Below are positions 18,129 to 27,733 of a stretch of DNA of 64,000 nucleotides, piece by piece. The position numbers and the translations under genes are program-made. Position 1 is the stretch's first letter, and each line of letters starts with the position of its first letter. The notes under the pieces are model-generated. The model did not search any database. It had not been told where the DNA came from and saw only the letters and a list, made by a program, of their open reading frames with translations. The DNA comes from Stenotrophomonas maltophilia (GTDB lineage Bacteria > Pseudomonadota > Gammaproteobacteria > Xanthomonadales > Xanthomonadaceae), in contig NZ_CP029773.1 of NCBI RefSeq assembly GCF_003205835.1, positions 3,380,501-3,444,500 on the forward strand, read 5' to 3'.

Positions 18129-19342
18129 AGCACCAGCCCTTCGCGCGCAGCGATGGTGTGCACGTCCTTGTCGCCACGGCCGGACAGATTGCACAGCACG
18201 ATCTGGTCACGCGGTCGCTCACGCGCCAGCTTGATCGCCTGTGCCAGCGCATGGCTGGATTCCAGTGCCGGCAGGATGCCCTCGGTATGCGCCAGCAGGT
18301 GGAAGGCCTGCAGCGCTTCCTCGTCGGTGATGCCGAGGTAGCGTGCGCGGCCGGTATCGGCCAGGAACGCGTGCTCCGGGCCGACACCCGGATAGTCCAG
18401 GCCGGCTGATACCGAGTGGGTCTCGATGATCTGGCCGTCGTCGTCGCACAGCACATAGGTGCGGTTGCCATGCAGCACGCCCGGCCGACCCGCCGCGATC
18501 GATGCAGCGTGGCACCCGGTGCTGATGCCATCACCGGCGGCTTCGGCACCGACGATCTCGACCTGGCGATCGTTGAGGAAGGCATGGAACAGGCCGATGG
18601 CATTGCTGCCGCCGCCGACGCAGGCAGTAATCGCATCGGGCAGGCGACCGTACTCGGCCAGCATCTGCTCGCGCGCCTCGCGGCCGACGATGGCGTTGAA
18701 GTCGCGCACCATGCGCGGATAGGGATCCGGACCGGCGACCGTACCGATGATGTAGAAGGTGTCCTGCACGTTGGTCACCCAGTCGCGCATCGCTTCGTTG
18801 AGCGCGTCCTTCAGGGTGGCCGAGCCGGAGGTGACCGGCACCACCGTCGCGCCCAGCAGCTTCATGCGGTAGACGTTGATCTTCTGCCGCTCGATGTCGG
18901 TGGCGCCCATGTACACCACGCATTCCAGGCCCAGCCGCGCGGCAACGGTGGCACTGGCCACGCCGTGCTGGCCGGCACCGGTCTCGGCGATGATGCGCTT
19001 CTTGCCCATCCGCGCGGCCAGCAGCGCCTGGCCGATGGTGTTGTTGATCTTGTGCGCGCCGGTGTGGTTCAGGTCCTCGCGCTTGAGCAGGATCTGCGCA
19101 CCGCCGACATGATCGCTCAGGCGCTGGGCGTGATAGATCGGGCTCGGCCGGCCCACGTAGTGAGCCAGGTCACGGTCGTAGGCGGCCTGGAATGCCGGGT
19201 CCTGACGGGCCTGGTCATAGGCCTGGGCCAGTTCCTGCAGCGGGCCGACCAGGGTTTCGGCAACGAAGCTGCCGCCGTAGCGACCGAAGTGGCCCTGGGC
19301 GTCGGGGAAGGCGTGGTAGTCGGCAATGGGGGAGGCAGACAT
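18125..19342 (-). CDS. trpB: Tryptophan synthase subunit beta
   Basis: A 405-residue PLP enzyme that joins indole and serine to give tryptophan. The PLP lysine is Lys98 in HTGAHKINN; the phosphate-binding GGGSNAIG and the substrate loop ETGAGQHG are intact. Length and start ([14 protein letters not shown]) fit the family. It is divergent from the LysR-type gene at 19439, an arrangement known from trpI-trpBA in Pseudomonas, where TrpI activates trpBA in response to indoleglycerol phosphate. Similar control here is inference. Confidence 0.97.
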   Translation of the reverse strand: MSASPIADYHAFPDAQGHFGRYGGSFVAETLVGPLQELAQAYDQARQDPAFQAAYDRDLAHYVGRPSPIYHAQRLSDHVGGAQILLKREDLNHTGAHKINNTIGQALLAARMGKKRIIAETGAGQHGVASATVAARLGLECVVYMGATDIERQKINVYRMKLLGATVVPVTSGSATLKDALNEAMRDWVTNVQDTFYIIGTVAGPDPYPRMVRDFNAIVGREAREQMLAEYGRLPDAITACVGGGSNAIGLFHAFLNDRQVEIVGAEAAGDGISTGCHAASIAAGRPGVLHGNRTYVLCDDDGQIIETHSVSAGLDYPGVGPEHAFLADTGRARYLGITDEEALQAFHLLAHTEGILPALESSHALAQAIKLARERPRDQIVLCNLSGRGDKDVHTIAAREGLVL

Positions 19343-19403
19343 GGATACGACCGGTGGTTCAGACAGGTGGATACTCTAGCGCACGGGTCGTGACCGGAAA
19401 ATG

Positions 19404-19423
19404 GATATTATCTGGCGCATATC
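19404..19423. promoter_or_regulatory. Candidate LysR-type operator between trpB and the regulator gene
   Basis: GATAT-N10-ATATC is an inverted repeat in the 96-nt divergent region, 61 nt upstream of trpB and 16 nt upstream of the regulator's ATG. Its AT-rich arms and place fit a LysR-type binding site that could activate trpB and repress its own gene. It was found by eye and no consensus for this regulator was tested. Confidence 0.4.
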
Positions 19424-19438
19424 GTCAGGAAATCTCAC

Positions 19439-20326
19439 ATGAGCCGTTCCCTGCTTCCGCCGCTCAATGCGCTGCGTGCGTTCGAGTCGACCGCCCGCCT
19501 GGGCGGGGTTGGCCGCGCCGCGCAGGATCTGCATGTCACCCACGGTGCGGTCAGCCGGCAGTTGAAGCTGCTGGAAGATCATCTGGGCATGGCCTTGTTC
19601 CAGCGTGCCGGGCGCGGGCTGCGCCTGACCGCTGCGGGCATGCGCCTGCAGGCAGCGTGCAGCGAGGCCTTCAGCGGCATCGAGGACTGCGTGCGTGAAC
19701 TGCGACGGCCGGCGGCAGCGCAGGCGCTGGTGCTGGGGTGCAGTGGCAGCGTGCTGGCGCGCTGGATGATCCCGCGTCTGCCTGCACTGCAGGCCGCCCT
19801 GCCAGGCGTGCGCCTGCAGTGGTCGGCGCTGGATGGCAGTTTCACCGAAGCGCAGGCCGCACTGGATGCGGTGCTGCTGCTGGCGCAGGGGCCGTGGCCG
19901 CGTTGCTGGCAGGTACGCGAACTGGCACCGGAGCGGGTTGGCGTCGTGGTGGCCCCCTCGCATCCGGCGGCGCAGCGCCTGCGGCAGGCACCGCCCACGG
20001 CACTGCTGCCGGAAACATTGCTGTACACCAGCTCTCGGCCACAGGCGTGGCCCGCGTGGGCGCAAGCGCACGACCTGGATCCGTCGAAGCTGCAGCTGGG
20101 CACCGCCTTCGAGCATCTGTACTACCTGTTGGAGGCGGCGGTGGCCGGGTTGGGCCCGGCGATCGCACCGGAGCCACTGGTGGCCGAAGACCTGGCTGCG
20201 GGCAGGCTGGTCGCACCGTGGGGATTTGCCGCCACGGGCGGGTTCTGGGTGCTGGCGCGGCCAGAAGGACAGGCCGATGCGCGCGTGGAGGCGCTGGCCG
20301 ACTGGCTGGGCCAGCAACTCCGCTGA
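19439..20326 (+). CDS. LysR-family regulator, TrpI/GcvA-like
   Basis: A 295-residue LysR-type transcription factor. The winged helix-turn-helix spans about residues 7-65 (LNALRAFESTARLGGVGRAAQDLHVTHGAVSRQLK in overlapping segments), and the C-terminal effector domain starts near residue 90 (LVLGCSGSVLARWMIPRL). The N-terminal SLLPPLNALRAFE is typical of the GcvA/TrpI group. It is divergent from trpBA, which suggests the TrpI role of activating trpBA. ATG 19439 has AGGAAA 6-11 nt upstream. The effector has not been shown. Confidence 0.85.
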   Translation: MSRSLLPPLNALRAFESTARLGGVGRAAQDLHVTHGAVSRQLKLLEDHLGMALFQRAGRGLRLTAAGMRLQAACSEAFSGIEDCVRELRRPAAAQALVLGCSGSVLARWMIPRLPALQAALPGVRLQWSALDGSFTEAQAALDAVLLLAQGPWPRCWQVRELAPERVGVVVAPSHPAAQRLRQAPPTALLPETLLYTSSRPQAWPAWAQAHDLDPSKLQLGTAFEHLYYLLEAAVAGLGPAIAPEPLVAEDLAAGRLVAPWGFAATGGFWVLARPEGQADARVEALADWLGQQLR

Positions 20327-20330
20327 CAAC

Positions 20331-20397
20331 AAAAAGGGGACGGAGGGGATTAAGTCGCAGGTGGCACAAACGACTTAATCCCCTCCGTCCCCTTTTT
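20331..20397. terminator. 27-bp perfect palindrome, bidirectional terminator or mobile repeat
   Basis: The arms 20331-20357 and 20371-20397 pair perfectly over 27 bp around the 13-nt loop CAGGTGGCACAAA. The A5 run on the left and T6 run on the right give a good terminator in both directions between the convergent LysR and telA-like genes. The core GGGACGGAGGGGATTAAG is one I associate with widely dispersed proteobacterial palindromes, so it may be a REP-like element that serves as terminator. Confidence 0.8.
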
Positions 20398-21507
20398 TCA
20401 GCTGGCGGTCGGGGTGGCCAGCCGCTGCTGCAGGTCCTCGCGCAGGCGCGACAGTTCCACCTCCGCCTGCTGCCGCTGCTGCATGCCTTCGCGATGGATG
20501 CTGCGCACTTCCTCGACCGTGGCGATCAACTGGTCGTGCACGTGGCGCAGCGTGGCCACGTCGATCACGCCGCGCTGGTTGCTGCGTGCGGTATCCACCG
20601 ACGCCTGGCGCAGCAGGTCGGCATTGCGGCGCATCAGCTCGTTGGTGGCATCGTCGATGGCGGTGGACAGCTCGACCGCGGCCTTCTGCTCGCCGAGCGA
20701 AAGCTGGATGGCGAACTGGCGCTTCCACGACGGGATGGTGATCTCGCGCACCGTGTTGAACTTCTCGATCAGCTGCAGCGCGTTGGCCTGGATCAGGCGG
20801 ATCATCGGCAGCGACTGATCGGCGGCGTGCTGCATCAGCTGCAGGTCGGACACGCGCTTTTCGATCAGGCGGATCGCGTTGTCCACATCGCTCTGGCGGA
20901 TGCGCTGCTGCGGATCCTCACTGCCCTGCCCGGCCAGCTGTTCGGCCTGCAGTTCGGCCAGGCGCTGCTTGCCGGCGGCGGCGTACAGGCCGAGCGCATG
21001 GCGTTCTTCGCGGACGATGTCATGCATGCGGTCGAACTCACCCACACGCTTGCCCATCAGTACCTGCTGCGCGCCGACGTCTCCCAGCAGCTGTTCGATC
21101 TGCGCATTGGTGTCGCTGAATTTCTGCACCAGCTCACCCTTGGAGGCGCGCAGGCGATCGATCAGGCCACCAATCAGCGGCACCCTGGACCGCTGCGCGA
21201 CCCCATCGAGCTTGAGGCTGCGTGCAATGCGCACTACTTCACCCAGCTTTTCGCCGCTGGCGTCCAGGTCGCGGTTGCGCACCTGGTCCAGCAGCTGGCT
21301 CGAGAACGCAGCCGTGCGGCTGGCGGCATCGCGACCGAACACCTGCAGGCTGCTGGGGCGCAGGTCATCCAGTTCACGGCGGATCTCGGCGATGCGCGGC
21401 AGATCCTCGTGGGCCAGGCCAAGTGCCTTCAGCGTGCCTTCGTCGAGCGTGGAAACGGCGGTGTTGGCGGGCACCAGCGTGCCGGGGCTCTGACTGTCCT
21501 GGATCAT
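20398..21507 (-). CDS. TelA-family (toxic anion resistance) protein
   Basis: A 369-residue, mostly alpha-helical cytoplasmic protein of the TelA/KlaA family, first linked to tellurite resistance and later to envelope-stress and colicin/phage tolerance. Family features include GLIDRLRASKGELVQKFSDTN-like helices near the middle, MIRLIQANALQLIEKFN and SWKRQFAIQLSLGEQKAAVEL towards the C-terminal half. The start is strongly marked: AAGGAG with an 8-nt spacer before ATG 21505-21507. It is the last gene of a five-gene minus-strand block with a giant ATPase, flotillin and YqiJ-like protein. No terB/terD genes are nearby, so it is a stand-alone TelA linked to this block and not part of a ter operon. 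Confidence 0.88.
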   Translation of the reverse strand: MIQDSQSPGTLVPANTAVSTLDEGTLKALGLAHEDLPRIAEIRRELDDLRPSSLQVFGRDAASRTAAFSSQLLDQVRNRDLDASGEKLGEVVRIARSLKLDGVAQRSRVPLIGGLIDRLRASKGELVQKFSDTNAQIEQLLGDVGAQQVLMGKRVGEFDRMHDIVREERHALGLYAAAGKQRLAELQAEQLAGQGSEDPQQRIRQSDVDNAIRLIEKRVSDLQLMQHAADQSLPMIRLIQANALQLIEKFNTVREITIPSWKRQFAIQLSLGEQKAAVELSTAIDDATNELMRRNADLLRQASVDTARSNQRGVIDVATLRHVHDQLIATVEEVRSIHREGMQQRQQAEVELSRLREDLQQRLATPTAS

Positions 21508-21547
21508 CGGGCGATCTCCTTGCAATGGGTAAGCGGCGGCGGCCGAT

Positions 21548-22249
21548 TCAGCGCAGTCTAGCCTGAGCGGCCGCAACCTCGTCATCGATCTGGGCGTGCA
21601 GCGTGGCAGCCTTGCCGGCCAATGCAGCGCCCGCGGCGGCCTGGTCGGCCAATGCGGCCTGTCGCCAGGCCGGCAGCAGGACATCATGGATGCGCGCGAA
21701 GCGTTGCAGCAGCACGTCGTCCTGGTCCTGCAGCAGCTGCCATTGACCGGCTTCCAGACGACGCAGCGTCGCCAGCCGTCGCAGGTGATCCCGCCGTTGT
21801 GACAGCGCGGCCTGGCCGGCGGCATCCAGCTGCGTCAGCCGCGACGTCGCCAGCTCGGCCCAGGCGTCCAGCGCCGTGGCCGCCGCTGAATGTTCGGCGA
21901 TGGCCATGGCCCGCAGCTGCACGTGCTGCTGCAGGTGCTGTGCCTGCTCGCGTGCCTGCAGGGCCAGCACGCCCAGCTGCGACTGCAGCGCACGCCCTTC
22001 CGCCTCGCGATCGACATCACGCCCCAGCAGGCGCCCCCACCAGCTCTCCTGCTGCCGGATACGCGTCGGGTTGTCGGCCTGCAGGGCCAGCGCGATGCGT
22101 GCCAGTGCCGCCACCAGGCCCTCACCCGCACCCGGTGGCAACGCGGTCTCGCAGCGCGCCAGCGCCTGCAGCAGCGGTGCACCGTAATCGGCCAGCACGG
22201 CCACCTCGGCGGTGTCCGGCAGCATCGGTGACGGCAGTGGCGCCTGCAT
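21548..22249 (-). CDS. Uncharacterised coiled-coil protein of the TelA/ATPase block
   Basis: A 233-residue protein very rich in Ala, Gln, Leu and Arg, with long heptad-like stretches from about residue 80 to the end (REQAQHLQQHVQLRAMAIAE and LRRLATLRRLEAGQWQLLQD are examples). No membrane segment, signal or enzyme motif is visible and I do not recognise the family. Its start is either ATG 22247-22249 or a GTG two codons earlier that overlaps the stop of the giant ATPase gene (GTGA); both indicate translational coupling. It lies 40 nt before the telA-like gene. The likely role is a structural or adaptor partner of the ATPase or TelA protein, by inference from position. Confidence 0.8.
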   Translation of the reverse strand: MQAPLPSPMLPDTAEVAVLADYGAPLLQALARCETALPPGAGEGLVAALARIALALQADNPTRIRQQESWWGRLLGRDVDREAEGRALQSQLGVLALQAREQAQHLQQHVQLRAMAIAEHSAAATALDAWAELATSRLTQLDAAGQAALSQRRDHLRRLATLRRLEAGQWQLLQDQDDVLLQRFARIHDVLLPAWRQAALADQAAAGAALAGKAATLHAQIDDEVAAAQARLR

Positions 22250-22251
22250 GG

Positions 22252-25200
22252 TCACGGCAGCGGCGGCGGCTGCGGCTGCGGTGTCAGCGTGGCGACGTCT
22301 TCGTTGTCATCCGGCGGCAACGACTCGCCGTAGAAGTGGCGCATCAGGGCTTCATCCAGCGCACGCTCTTCCGGCGTCGTGGCGCGGCGCACCCGCGCGC
22401 GCTGCGGCACCGCACTGCCAGGTCCGCCGCGCTCGACCTGCTGGCGCGCCCAACCGGCGAACGCGGCCAGGGTCTGCGACACTTGTACCTGCTGCGCCTG
22501 CGATGCCGCCAGCAGTTCCACCAACGGCGCAAGGCCGGCCTGCAGGTCCTCGGCCAGCAGTGTGGCCGGGCTGCTGGGTGCAGCAACGACCGGCATCGGT
22601 GCCGCGGGCACCGGCCGCGCTTCGGAAAGACGCTGCAAGGCATCCAGCAATGCCGGCCACGGTGCCGGATCTGCAACGGCAGTCACTTCCGGTGCGGCCG
22701 GGGGCAACTGCAACGCGCTGGCGATGTCAGCCAGCTGCGCCACTACACGCCCACCGACATCGCTGTCGTCGGCACCCATCGCCTTGTTGCGCAGGAAATC
22801 GCGCTTGATCTGCGCCCAGCGCTGCGCCTGCGTGTCATCCAGTACGCCGCGCAGTTCGGCCAGCTTCAACAGGTTCTCCTCGGCACCGGTGGTGAGCAGC
22901 TGTGCCTCGCCCAGGTAGTGGTCGGAGATCAGCTGCTGCAGCTCCTCCTCGTTCATCACCGGCGAGATCTTCTCGGCCAGCTTGTTCATGTTGCGGTAGC
23001 TGCCCTGCAGGCGGAACGGCGGTTCGGTGCGGTAGCGATCATCCTGCGCGGCACTGGCGATGTACTGCTGGTTGACCCGGTAGACCACGTCGCGCACGCG
23101 CAGCATGCGCTGCAGGGTGGCAGTGATCTCGTTGATCTCCGCGCTGCTGTAGGCATGGCTGAGGCCATTGGTCGAGACCTCCTTGCCCATCGCGCGCTCG
23201 ACCAGTACATACAGATCGGCCATGTCACGCGTGGCCAGCGGCGCCAGTACCGGGTTGGAGGTCAGGCTGTTCTCGATGTAACTGAGCGTGAAAGCGGCTT
23301 CCATGCCACCGAGTACGTCGCCGAGGTTGTAGATGTCGGCACGGTTGGCCAGCATGTCGGGAATCTTGAACACCTCGCCGGACTCGGTATACGGGTTGCC
23401 GGCCATCACCACACAGAACTTCTTGCCACGCATGTCGTAGGTGCGGGTACGGCCGCGCCACACGCCTTCGATGCGGCGGGTGCCATCGCACAGCGAAATG
23501 AACTTCTGCAGGAACTCGGGATGGGTGTGCTGGATGTCGTCGACATACAGCATGGTGTTGTTGCCCATCTCCAATGCCAGATTGAGCTTCTCCAGCTCCT
23601 GCCGCGAGGTTGCGTCCGGTGCCTGGGCCGGGTCCAGCGAGCGCACCTCATGACCCAGCGCCGGACCGTTGATCTTCATGAAGACCAGGCCCAGGCGGTG
23701 CGCCACGTATTCCATCAGCGTGGTCTTGCCGTAGCCCGGGGGCGAAATCATCATCAGCAGGCCCATCAGGTCGCTGCGCTTGTTCTCGCCCACCGTGCCC
23801 ATCTGCTTGGCCAGGTTGTCACCGATCACGCCCAGGTAGACGTCGTTGATCAGCTTGTTGCGCACGAACGAAGACAGCGGCCGCGCCTTGAACTCGGAAA
23901 GCCGCAGGGTCTCGCGCTCGCGGCCGATGATGCTCTGGCGCAACGCCTGATAGGCATGGAATGCCGGCACGAAGTGACGCAGGTGCTGCTGCAGGCGTGC
24001 CAGGAAATCGTCCAGTGACAACGCAAGCGTGCCATTGCCGATGCGCGCATGCTCGCCGAGCAGGCCATTGACCTCCACCCGCAACGCAGCGTCGCTGGCA
24101 CGGGTGCGCAGCTGGCGCTGCACCAGGAGCAGTGCCGCCGCTTCATCGACATAGCCGGCATGCATGGCGTACGCCGGCGTTCCCGCAAGTGCACGCAGCC
24201 ATTGCCTGGCCAGTGCCCAGCGCGTGGCCAGCGGATCCTGGCTGCGCTGCAGGGCACGCTCGACCGCTTCACGCTGCCCTGCCTGCTCCAGCTGTTGCGA
24301 CAGTGCCTCCAGCAGGACCAGCGCATGGCGGCTGCTGCTGAACACCGGCTCGCCCGCCGCCAGCTCTTCACCCAGATAAGCCGCCGCAGCCTCTGCGGCA
24401 TCGGCATCGAAAGGCAGGGCATGGGACTGCGCATAGGCCGACAGCGCTACGGCCATCTCCGCACGCAAGGCCTGGCGTCCCTCGTCGGATCCGAACAATC
24501 GCGCCAGTGCCTCGGCGCCGGCCTGCCGCGCTGGCCATTGTGCCACCGCCTCACGACGCTGCTCGGCCGCCCAGAACAGCAGTGCCAGCGCACGCACCTG
24601 CGGCAGGTGGCGCAGGCTGCCCGCGGCCTGCTGCAGCGGCAACAGTGCGCGCAGGATCAGCGCGGCATCGTGGTCATGGATGCCGCGCTCGTAGCCTTCG
24701 CGGTAGCGCGGTGCGGCGAACGCACGCACGCGCTGGTCCAGCGCTTCGGGCGTGGCGACGTCGTGCTGCAGCGTGGCCAGGTCAAGGCCGTCGCGGCCCT
24801 CCTGCGCGGCCATCAGCAAGCTGCCGGCCAGATACTCGCCGCGATACAGCGTGGGCGATTCCGAGTCCAGGGTGACTGGCCAGAACGGCTTCAGCGCATC
24901 CAGCTCCGGATCGTGCAGGGTCTCAAGGAAGTCCGTGCCGGTCAGGTGGATCGCCAGCGTGTCACCACGCGGCAGCAGGGTCAGGTCCAGCGCCTGGGTG
25001 TTGACGCTGAAGCGGTGGCGCGGTCCAAGCCGCACCACGTTGCCGCCGGCTTCGTACAGATCACTGCGGTCGCGCAGCTGGCGCACCGCCTGGTCCCGCA
25101 CGCCCTTCAGCCGCGCCTCGATGTCGTCGGCCTTGACGTTGTCATGCAATGCGCGCAGGCGCTCGGCCAGCTCACGCAGCTTGAGGATCAGTGGATCGCC

Positions 25201-27648
25201 AGCGAAGAATGCGTTGAGCTCATCGGCGGTAGCGAAGCGCTCGGTGCGCTTGGCCAGGCCATCGAGAATGCGGTTGGCCGCATCCAGCACCGAGCGCGCC
25301 TTGCGCTGGCGGTCATCCAGCAACGCCTGCTTGTGCGTCTCGAAGGCTTCGACCAGCTCCTCGCGCTTGCTCAGGATGTCACCGAGGAACTGCTCATGTT
25401 CGCCGAACTGGCTCTCCAGCTCTTCCAGCTGCACCAGCAGGCGCGACAGCTGCTCGTCGGCGCGCTCCGGATCGGTAGCCAGGGCCAGCGCGCTGGTGAT
25501 CGACTGTGAGAACAGCGCGAACTGTGCGGCGAACTGGGCCACGGCTTCGGCCGAACCGAGCGATCTGCGGCGCTGATCGGCGCGCGCACGCGCCTGGTTG
25601 AGACGCCCGTACAGCACAGAGATTGACTCGACCACGCGGGTACGGGCGGTGGCATCCTCCACCTTCAGGCCGGCCATCAGCTCGGACAGCATGTCCAGGT
25701 CGGCCGCCATGCCACGCAATCCTTCCAGCTGCTCGTCCAGCTGGCGGGCACTCTGTGCCTGCTGGGCCGCGTCATCCAGCGCCTGCAGGCGCGCGGTCAG
25801 CGGCGCCAGCGCGGCATCGCCAGCGAGGAAGTCACCCGTGGCGGCGCCGACGCGATCCTGGGCCTCCACCAGTTCGGCCGTCATCGTCTCGATGCGTGCG
25901 GTGTCGATGTAGCGCAGCTCGCGGATGGTCAGCAGGCGTCCACGCAATGCGGTGATTGCGTTGAGGGCCTCGACGAAGGCCTGCACCTCGTTCCAGTTCT
26001 GCGGCTGCAGGCGGCCCAGCAGGGCTTTGTGCGCGGCCTCGGCCTCGACCATCGCCTGCGCCGACTGCTGGCGGATCGACTGCACCTTTTCGTATTCGTC
26101 CAGCACCGATTCGCCGGTGGCGCTGATCTGCCGCAGCAGCGCCTCTGCACCATCGCAGGCCGCGTCGCCCAGCCAGTGGTGGGCATCGAACAGGCGTCGG
26201 GTGTCGGCCACCAGGCGCTGGTAGCGCTGCACCGACACGTCCTGGCCATCAATCTCGCGCGACAGGTTGAACAGGTTGGAAATGCCACGCACCAGCTCGG
26301 CGTTGCCGATGCGGCCCATGAAGGTGTTGCCGGGCGGTCGGCTGGCAGCAAACTCGTCACTGCTGAACGGGGTCTGCCAGACCTGCATCGGGTGGATGCG
26401 GGTCGGTTCGTTGCCTTCGGCATGGAACAGCACCATGCGCCCGTCCTGCAGGAAGGCGTAGCCATGGCCGAACACCGGGTTCTGCAGCACGCGCTGGATG
26501 GTGTTGTAGACGAACAGCGCCGAGCGCCCACCCTCGCGCTCGTAGAAGATGTACAGCACATCCTCGCCATTGGGCGAGCGGATGCTGCGCTTGAACTGCA
26601 TGCCGGCCATCGAGGCGTCGAACGCCTTGTGCTCGCCTCCCTGCAGGTAGTAGCCGCCCGGGAAGATCACGCCGTGGTCCTCAGGCAGCTGCACGCAGGC
26701 CTGCACGATCGCATCGTTGCGCACGATGCCGCCGGTCAGCGTGTTGTAGATCAGGCCCCGCCACTCCGTCTCGCGGTACGGCAGCACCTTCAGCAGCACC
26801 AGCGAGCCCACCCGGGCGAATTCGAACTGGGCGTCGTCCAGCGACTGCGTGCTGTCCTCCACCGGTTCGCTGTAGATGCCCTGCCCGGTCTCGGTGTTGT
26901 TCTCGACCTTGATGGTGAGATCGCCGCCGGTAGTCTCCACGAACAGGGTGTCGAGGATGTTCAGGTGCGAATGGCGACCATTGACTGCCAGGTCGCGGGT
27001 GGCCTTGGTCCATTCGAAGTCGAACGGCGGCGGCAGCGCGATGTCACGCTCGCCGCGCGCATCCAGATAGGTCAGTTCGCCATCGCGCGACAGTGCCCAG
27101 CGGAACACGCGCACATCGCTGCTGCGTTCACCGATCTGGAACGAGGCCAGCAGCTTGTCGCCCACCACGATCAGCTGCAGCAGGCGTGCGTGCTTGTAGT
27201 AGGCGTACAGCTCGTTGAAGTCGTGCACGAAGCCGGGCTGGTCGAGGAAGCTGCCCTTCAGCTCCAGCGCGGCCACGTCGTAGCCATCGCTGCCCTGCAC
27301 CAGCCGGTACAGGCCGAATACGTCCTCGATGCGGGTCTGGGTCTTCAGCCCGATGAACACGTTGTAGCCGAACAGCAGGCGGTCAGGACCCACCTGCACG
27401 ATGTCGCGGCCGACGCAGTTGTTCTCGCTGCGGATGCGGAAGCGCCCAGCCACTTCCAACCGGCTGTCGCCGAATTCGGCCAGGCGCTGGCGGTTGAGCG
27501 TTTCGGCCAGGCCCTGCAGGCGCTGGCCCTGCTCGGCCAGGCGGCGGCGCAGGACTTCGTAGGCACCGCCCTGGGCGACGGCCTGGTCGACGGTGGTGCC
27601 GCCGGCCTCCGGCGCGGTGGTTTCGGCGGACGGATGGGTTTCAGACAT
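22252..27648 (-). CDS. Giant AAA+ ATPase of the DUF3686 / 'DNA repair ATPase' type
   Basis: A 1,798-residue protein, the longest in the window. Residues about 1-480 are beta-rich and resemble the DUF3686 region of proteins named DNA repair ATPase in databases. Residues about 490-900 are Ala/Glu/Leu-rich coiled coil. After a mixed helical region (about 900-1250) comes an AAA+ module with Walker A PPGYGKTT at 1303-1310 and Walker B MLYVDD at 1366-1371, followed by a sensor-like VVMAGNPY. The last 200 residues are Ala/Pro/Gln-rich and end in acidic and proline-rich sequence. GGAAG lies 7 nt before ATG 27646-27648. The database name is not backed by evidence of DNA repair that I know of. Its place next to flotillin and TelA suggests a membrane-associated remodelling ATPase. 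Confidence 0.88.
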   Translation of the reverse strand: MSETHPSAETTAPEAGGTTVDQAVAQGGAYEVLRRRLAEQGQRLQGLAETLNRQRLAEFGDSRLEVAGRFRIRSENNCVGRDIVQVGPDRLLFGYNVFIGLKTQTRIEDVFGLYRLVQGSDGYDVAALELKGSFLDQPGFVHDFNELYAYYKHARLLQLIVVGDKLLASFQIGERSSDVRVFRWALSRDGELTYLDARGERDIALPPPFDFEWTKATRDLAVNGRHSHLNILDTLFVETTGGDLTIKVENNTETGQGIYSEPVEDSTQSLDDAQFEFARVGSLVLLKVLPYRETEWRGLIYNTLTGGIVRNDAIVQACVQLPEDHGVIFPGGYYLQGGEHKAFDASMAGMQFKRSIRSPNGEDVLYIFYEREGGRSALFVYNTIQRVLQNPVFGHGYAFLQDGRMVLFHAEGNEPTRIHPMQVWQTPFSSDEFAASRPPGNTFMGRIGNAELVRGISNLFNLSREIDGQDVSVQRYQRLVADTRRLFDAHHWLGDAACDGAEALLRQISATGESVLDEYEKVQSIRQQSAQAMVEAEAAHKALLGRLQPQNWNEVQAFVEALNAITALRGRLLTIRELRYIDTARIETMTAELVEAQDRVGAATGDFLAGDAALAPLTARLQALDDAAQQAQSARQLDEQLEGLRGMAADLDMLSELMAGLKVEDATARTRVVESISVLYGRLNQARARADQRRRSLGSAEAVAQFAAQFALFSQSITSALALATDPERADEQLSRLLVQLEELESQFGEHEQFLGDILSKREELVEAFETHKQALLDDRQRKARSVLDAANRILDGLAKRTERFATADELNAFFAGDPLILKLRELAERLRALHDNVKADDIEARLKGVRDQAVRQLRDRSDLYEAGGNVVRLGPRHRFSVNTQALDLTLLPRGDTLAIHLTGTDFLETLHDPELDALKPFWPVTLDSESPTLYRGEYLAGSLLMAAQEGRDGLDLATLQHDVATPEALDQRVRAFAAPRYREGYERGIHDHDAALILRALLPLQQAAGSLRHLPQVRALALLFWAAEQRREAVAQWPARQAGAEALARLFGSDEGRQALRAEMAVALSAYAQSHALPFDADAAEAAAAYLGEELAAGEPVFSSSRHALVLLEALSQQLEQAGQREAVERALQRSQDPLATRWALARQWLRALAGTPAYAMHAGYVDEAAALLLVQRQLRTRASDAALRVEVNGLLGEHARIGNGTLALSLDDFLARLQQHLRHFVPAFHAYQALRQSIIGRERETLRLSEFKARPLSSFVRNKLINDVYLGVIGDNLAKQMGTVGENKRSDLMGLLMMISPPGYGKTTLMEYVAHRLGLVFMKINGPALGHEVRSLDPAQAPDATSRQELEKLNLALEMGNNTMLYVDDIQHTHPEFLQKFISLCDGTRRIEGVWRGRTRTYDMRGKKFCVVMAGNPYTESGEVFKIPDMLANRADIYNLGDVLGGMEAAFTLSYIENSLTSNPVLAPLATRDMADLYVLVERAMGKEVSTNGLSHAYSSAEINEITATLQRMLRVRDVVYRVNQQYIASAAQDDRYRTEPPFRLQGSYRNMNKLAEKISPVMNEEELQQLISDHYLGEAQLLTTGAEENLLKLAELRGVLDDTQAQRWAQIKRDFLRNKAMGADDSDVGGRVVAQLADIASALQLPPAAPEVTAVADPAPWPALLDALQRLSEARPVPAAPMPVVAAPSSPATLLAEDLQAGLAPLVELLAASQAQQVQVSQTLAAFAGWARQQVERGGPGSAVPQRARVRRATTPEERALDEALMRHFYGESLPPDDNEDVATLTPQPQPPPLP

Positions 27649-27733
27649 CAGCAGGCTTCCAGCTCACGGGCGAACGGCCGCGTGTGCGGCCGGCACGGAC
27701 GGGCGATGGCCACGGCGGCCACCGCCCCATGCA

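Noticed and set aside
20398..21507. A tellurite-resistance (ter) operon around the telA-like gene
   Set aside because: No terB, terC, terD or terZ homologues are in the window; only TelA is present.
22252..27648. Reading the giant ATPase as a true DNA repair enzyme
   Set aside because: Only a database-style family name suggests it. No nuclease, helicase or DNA-binding motif is visible and the neighbours are membrane-stress proteins.
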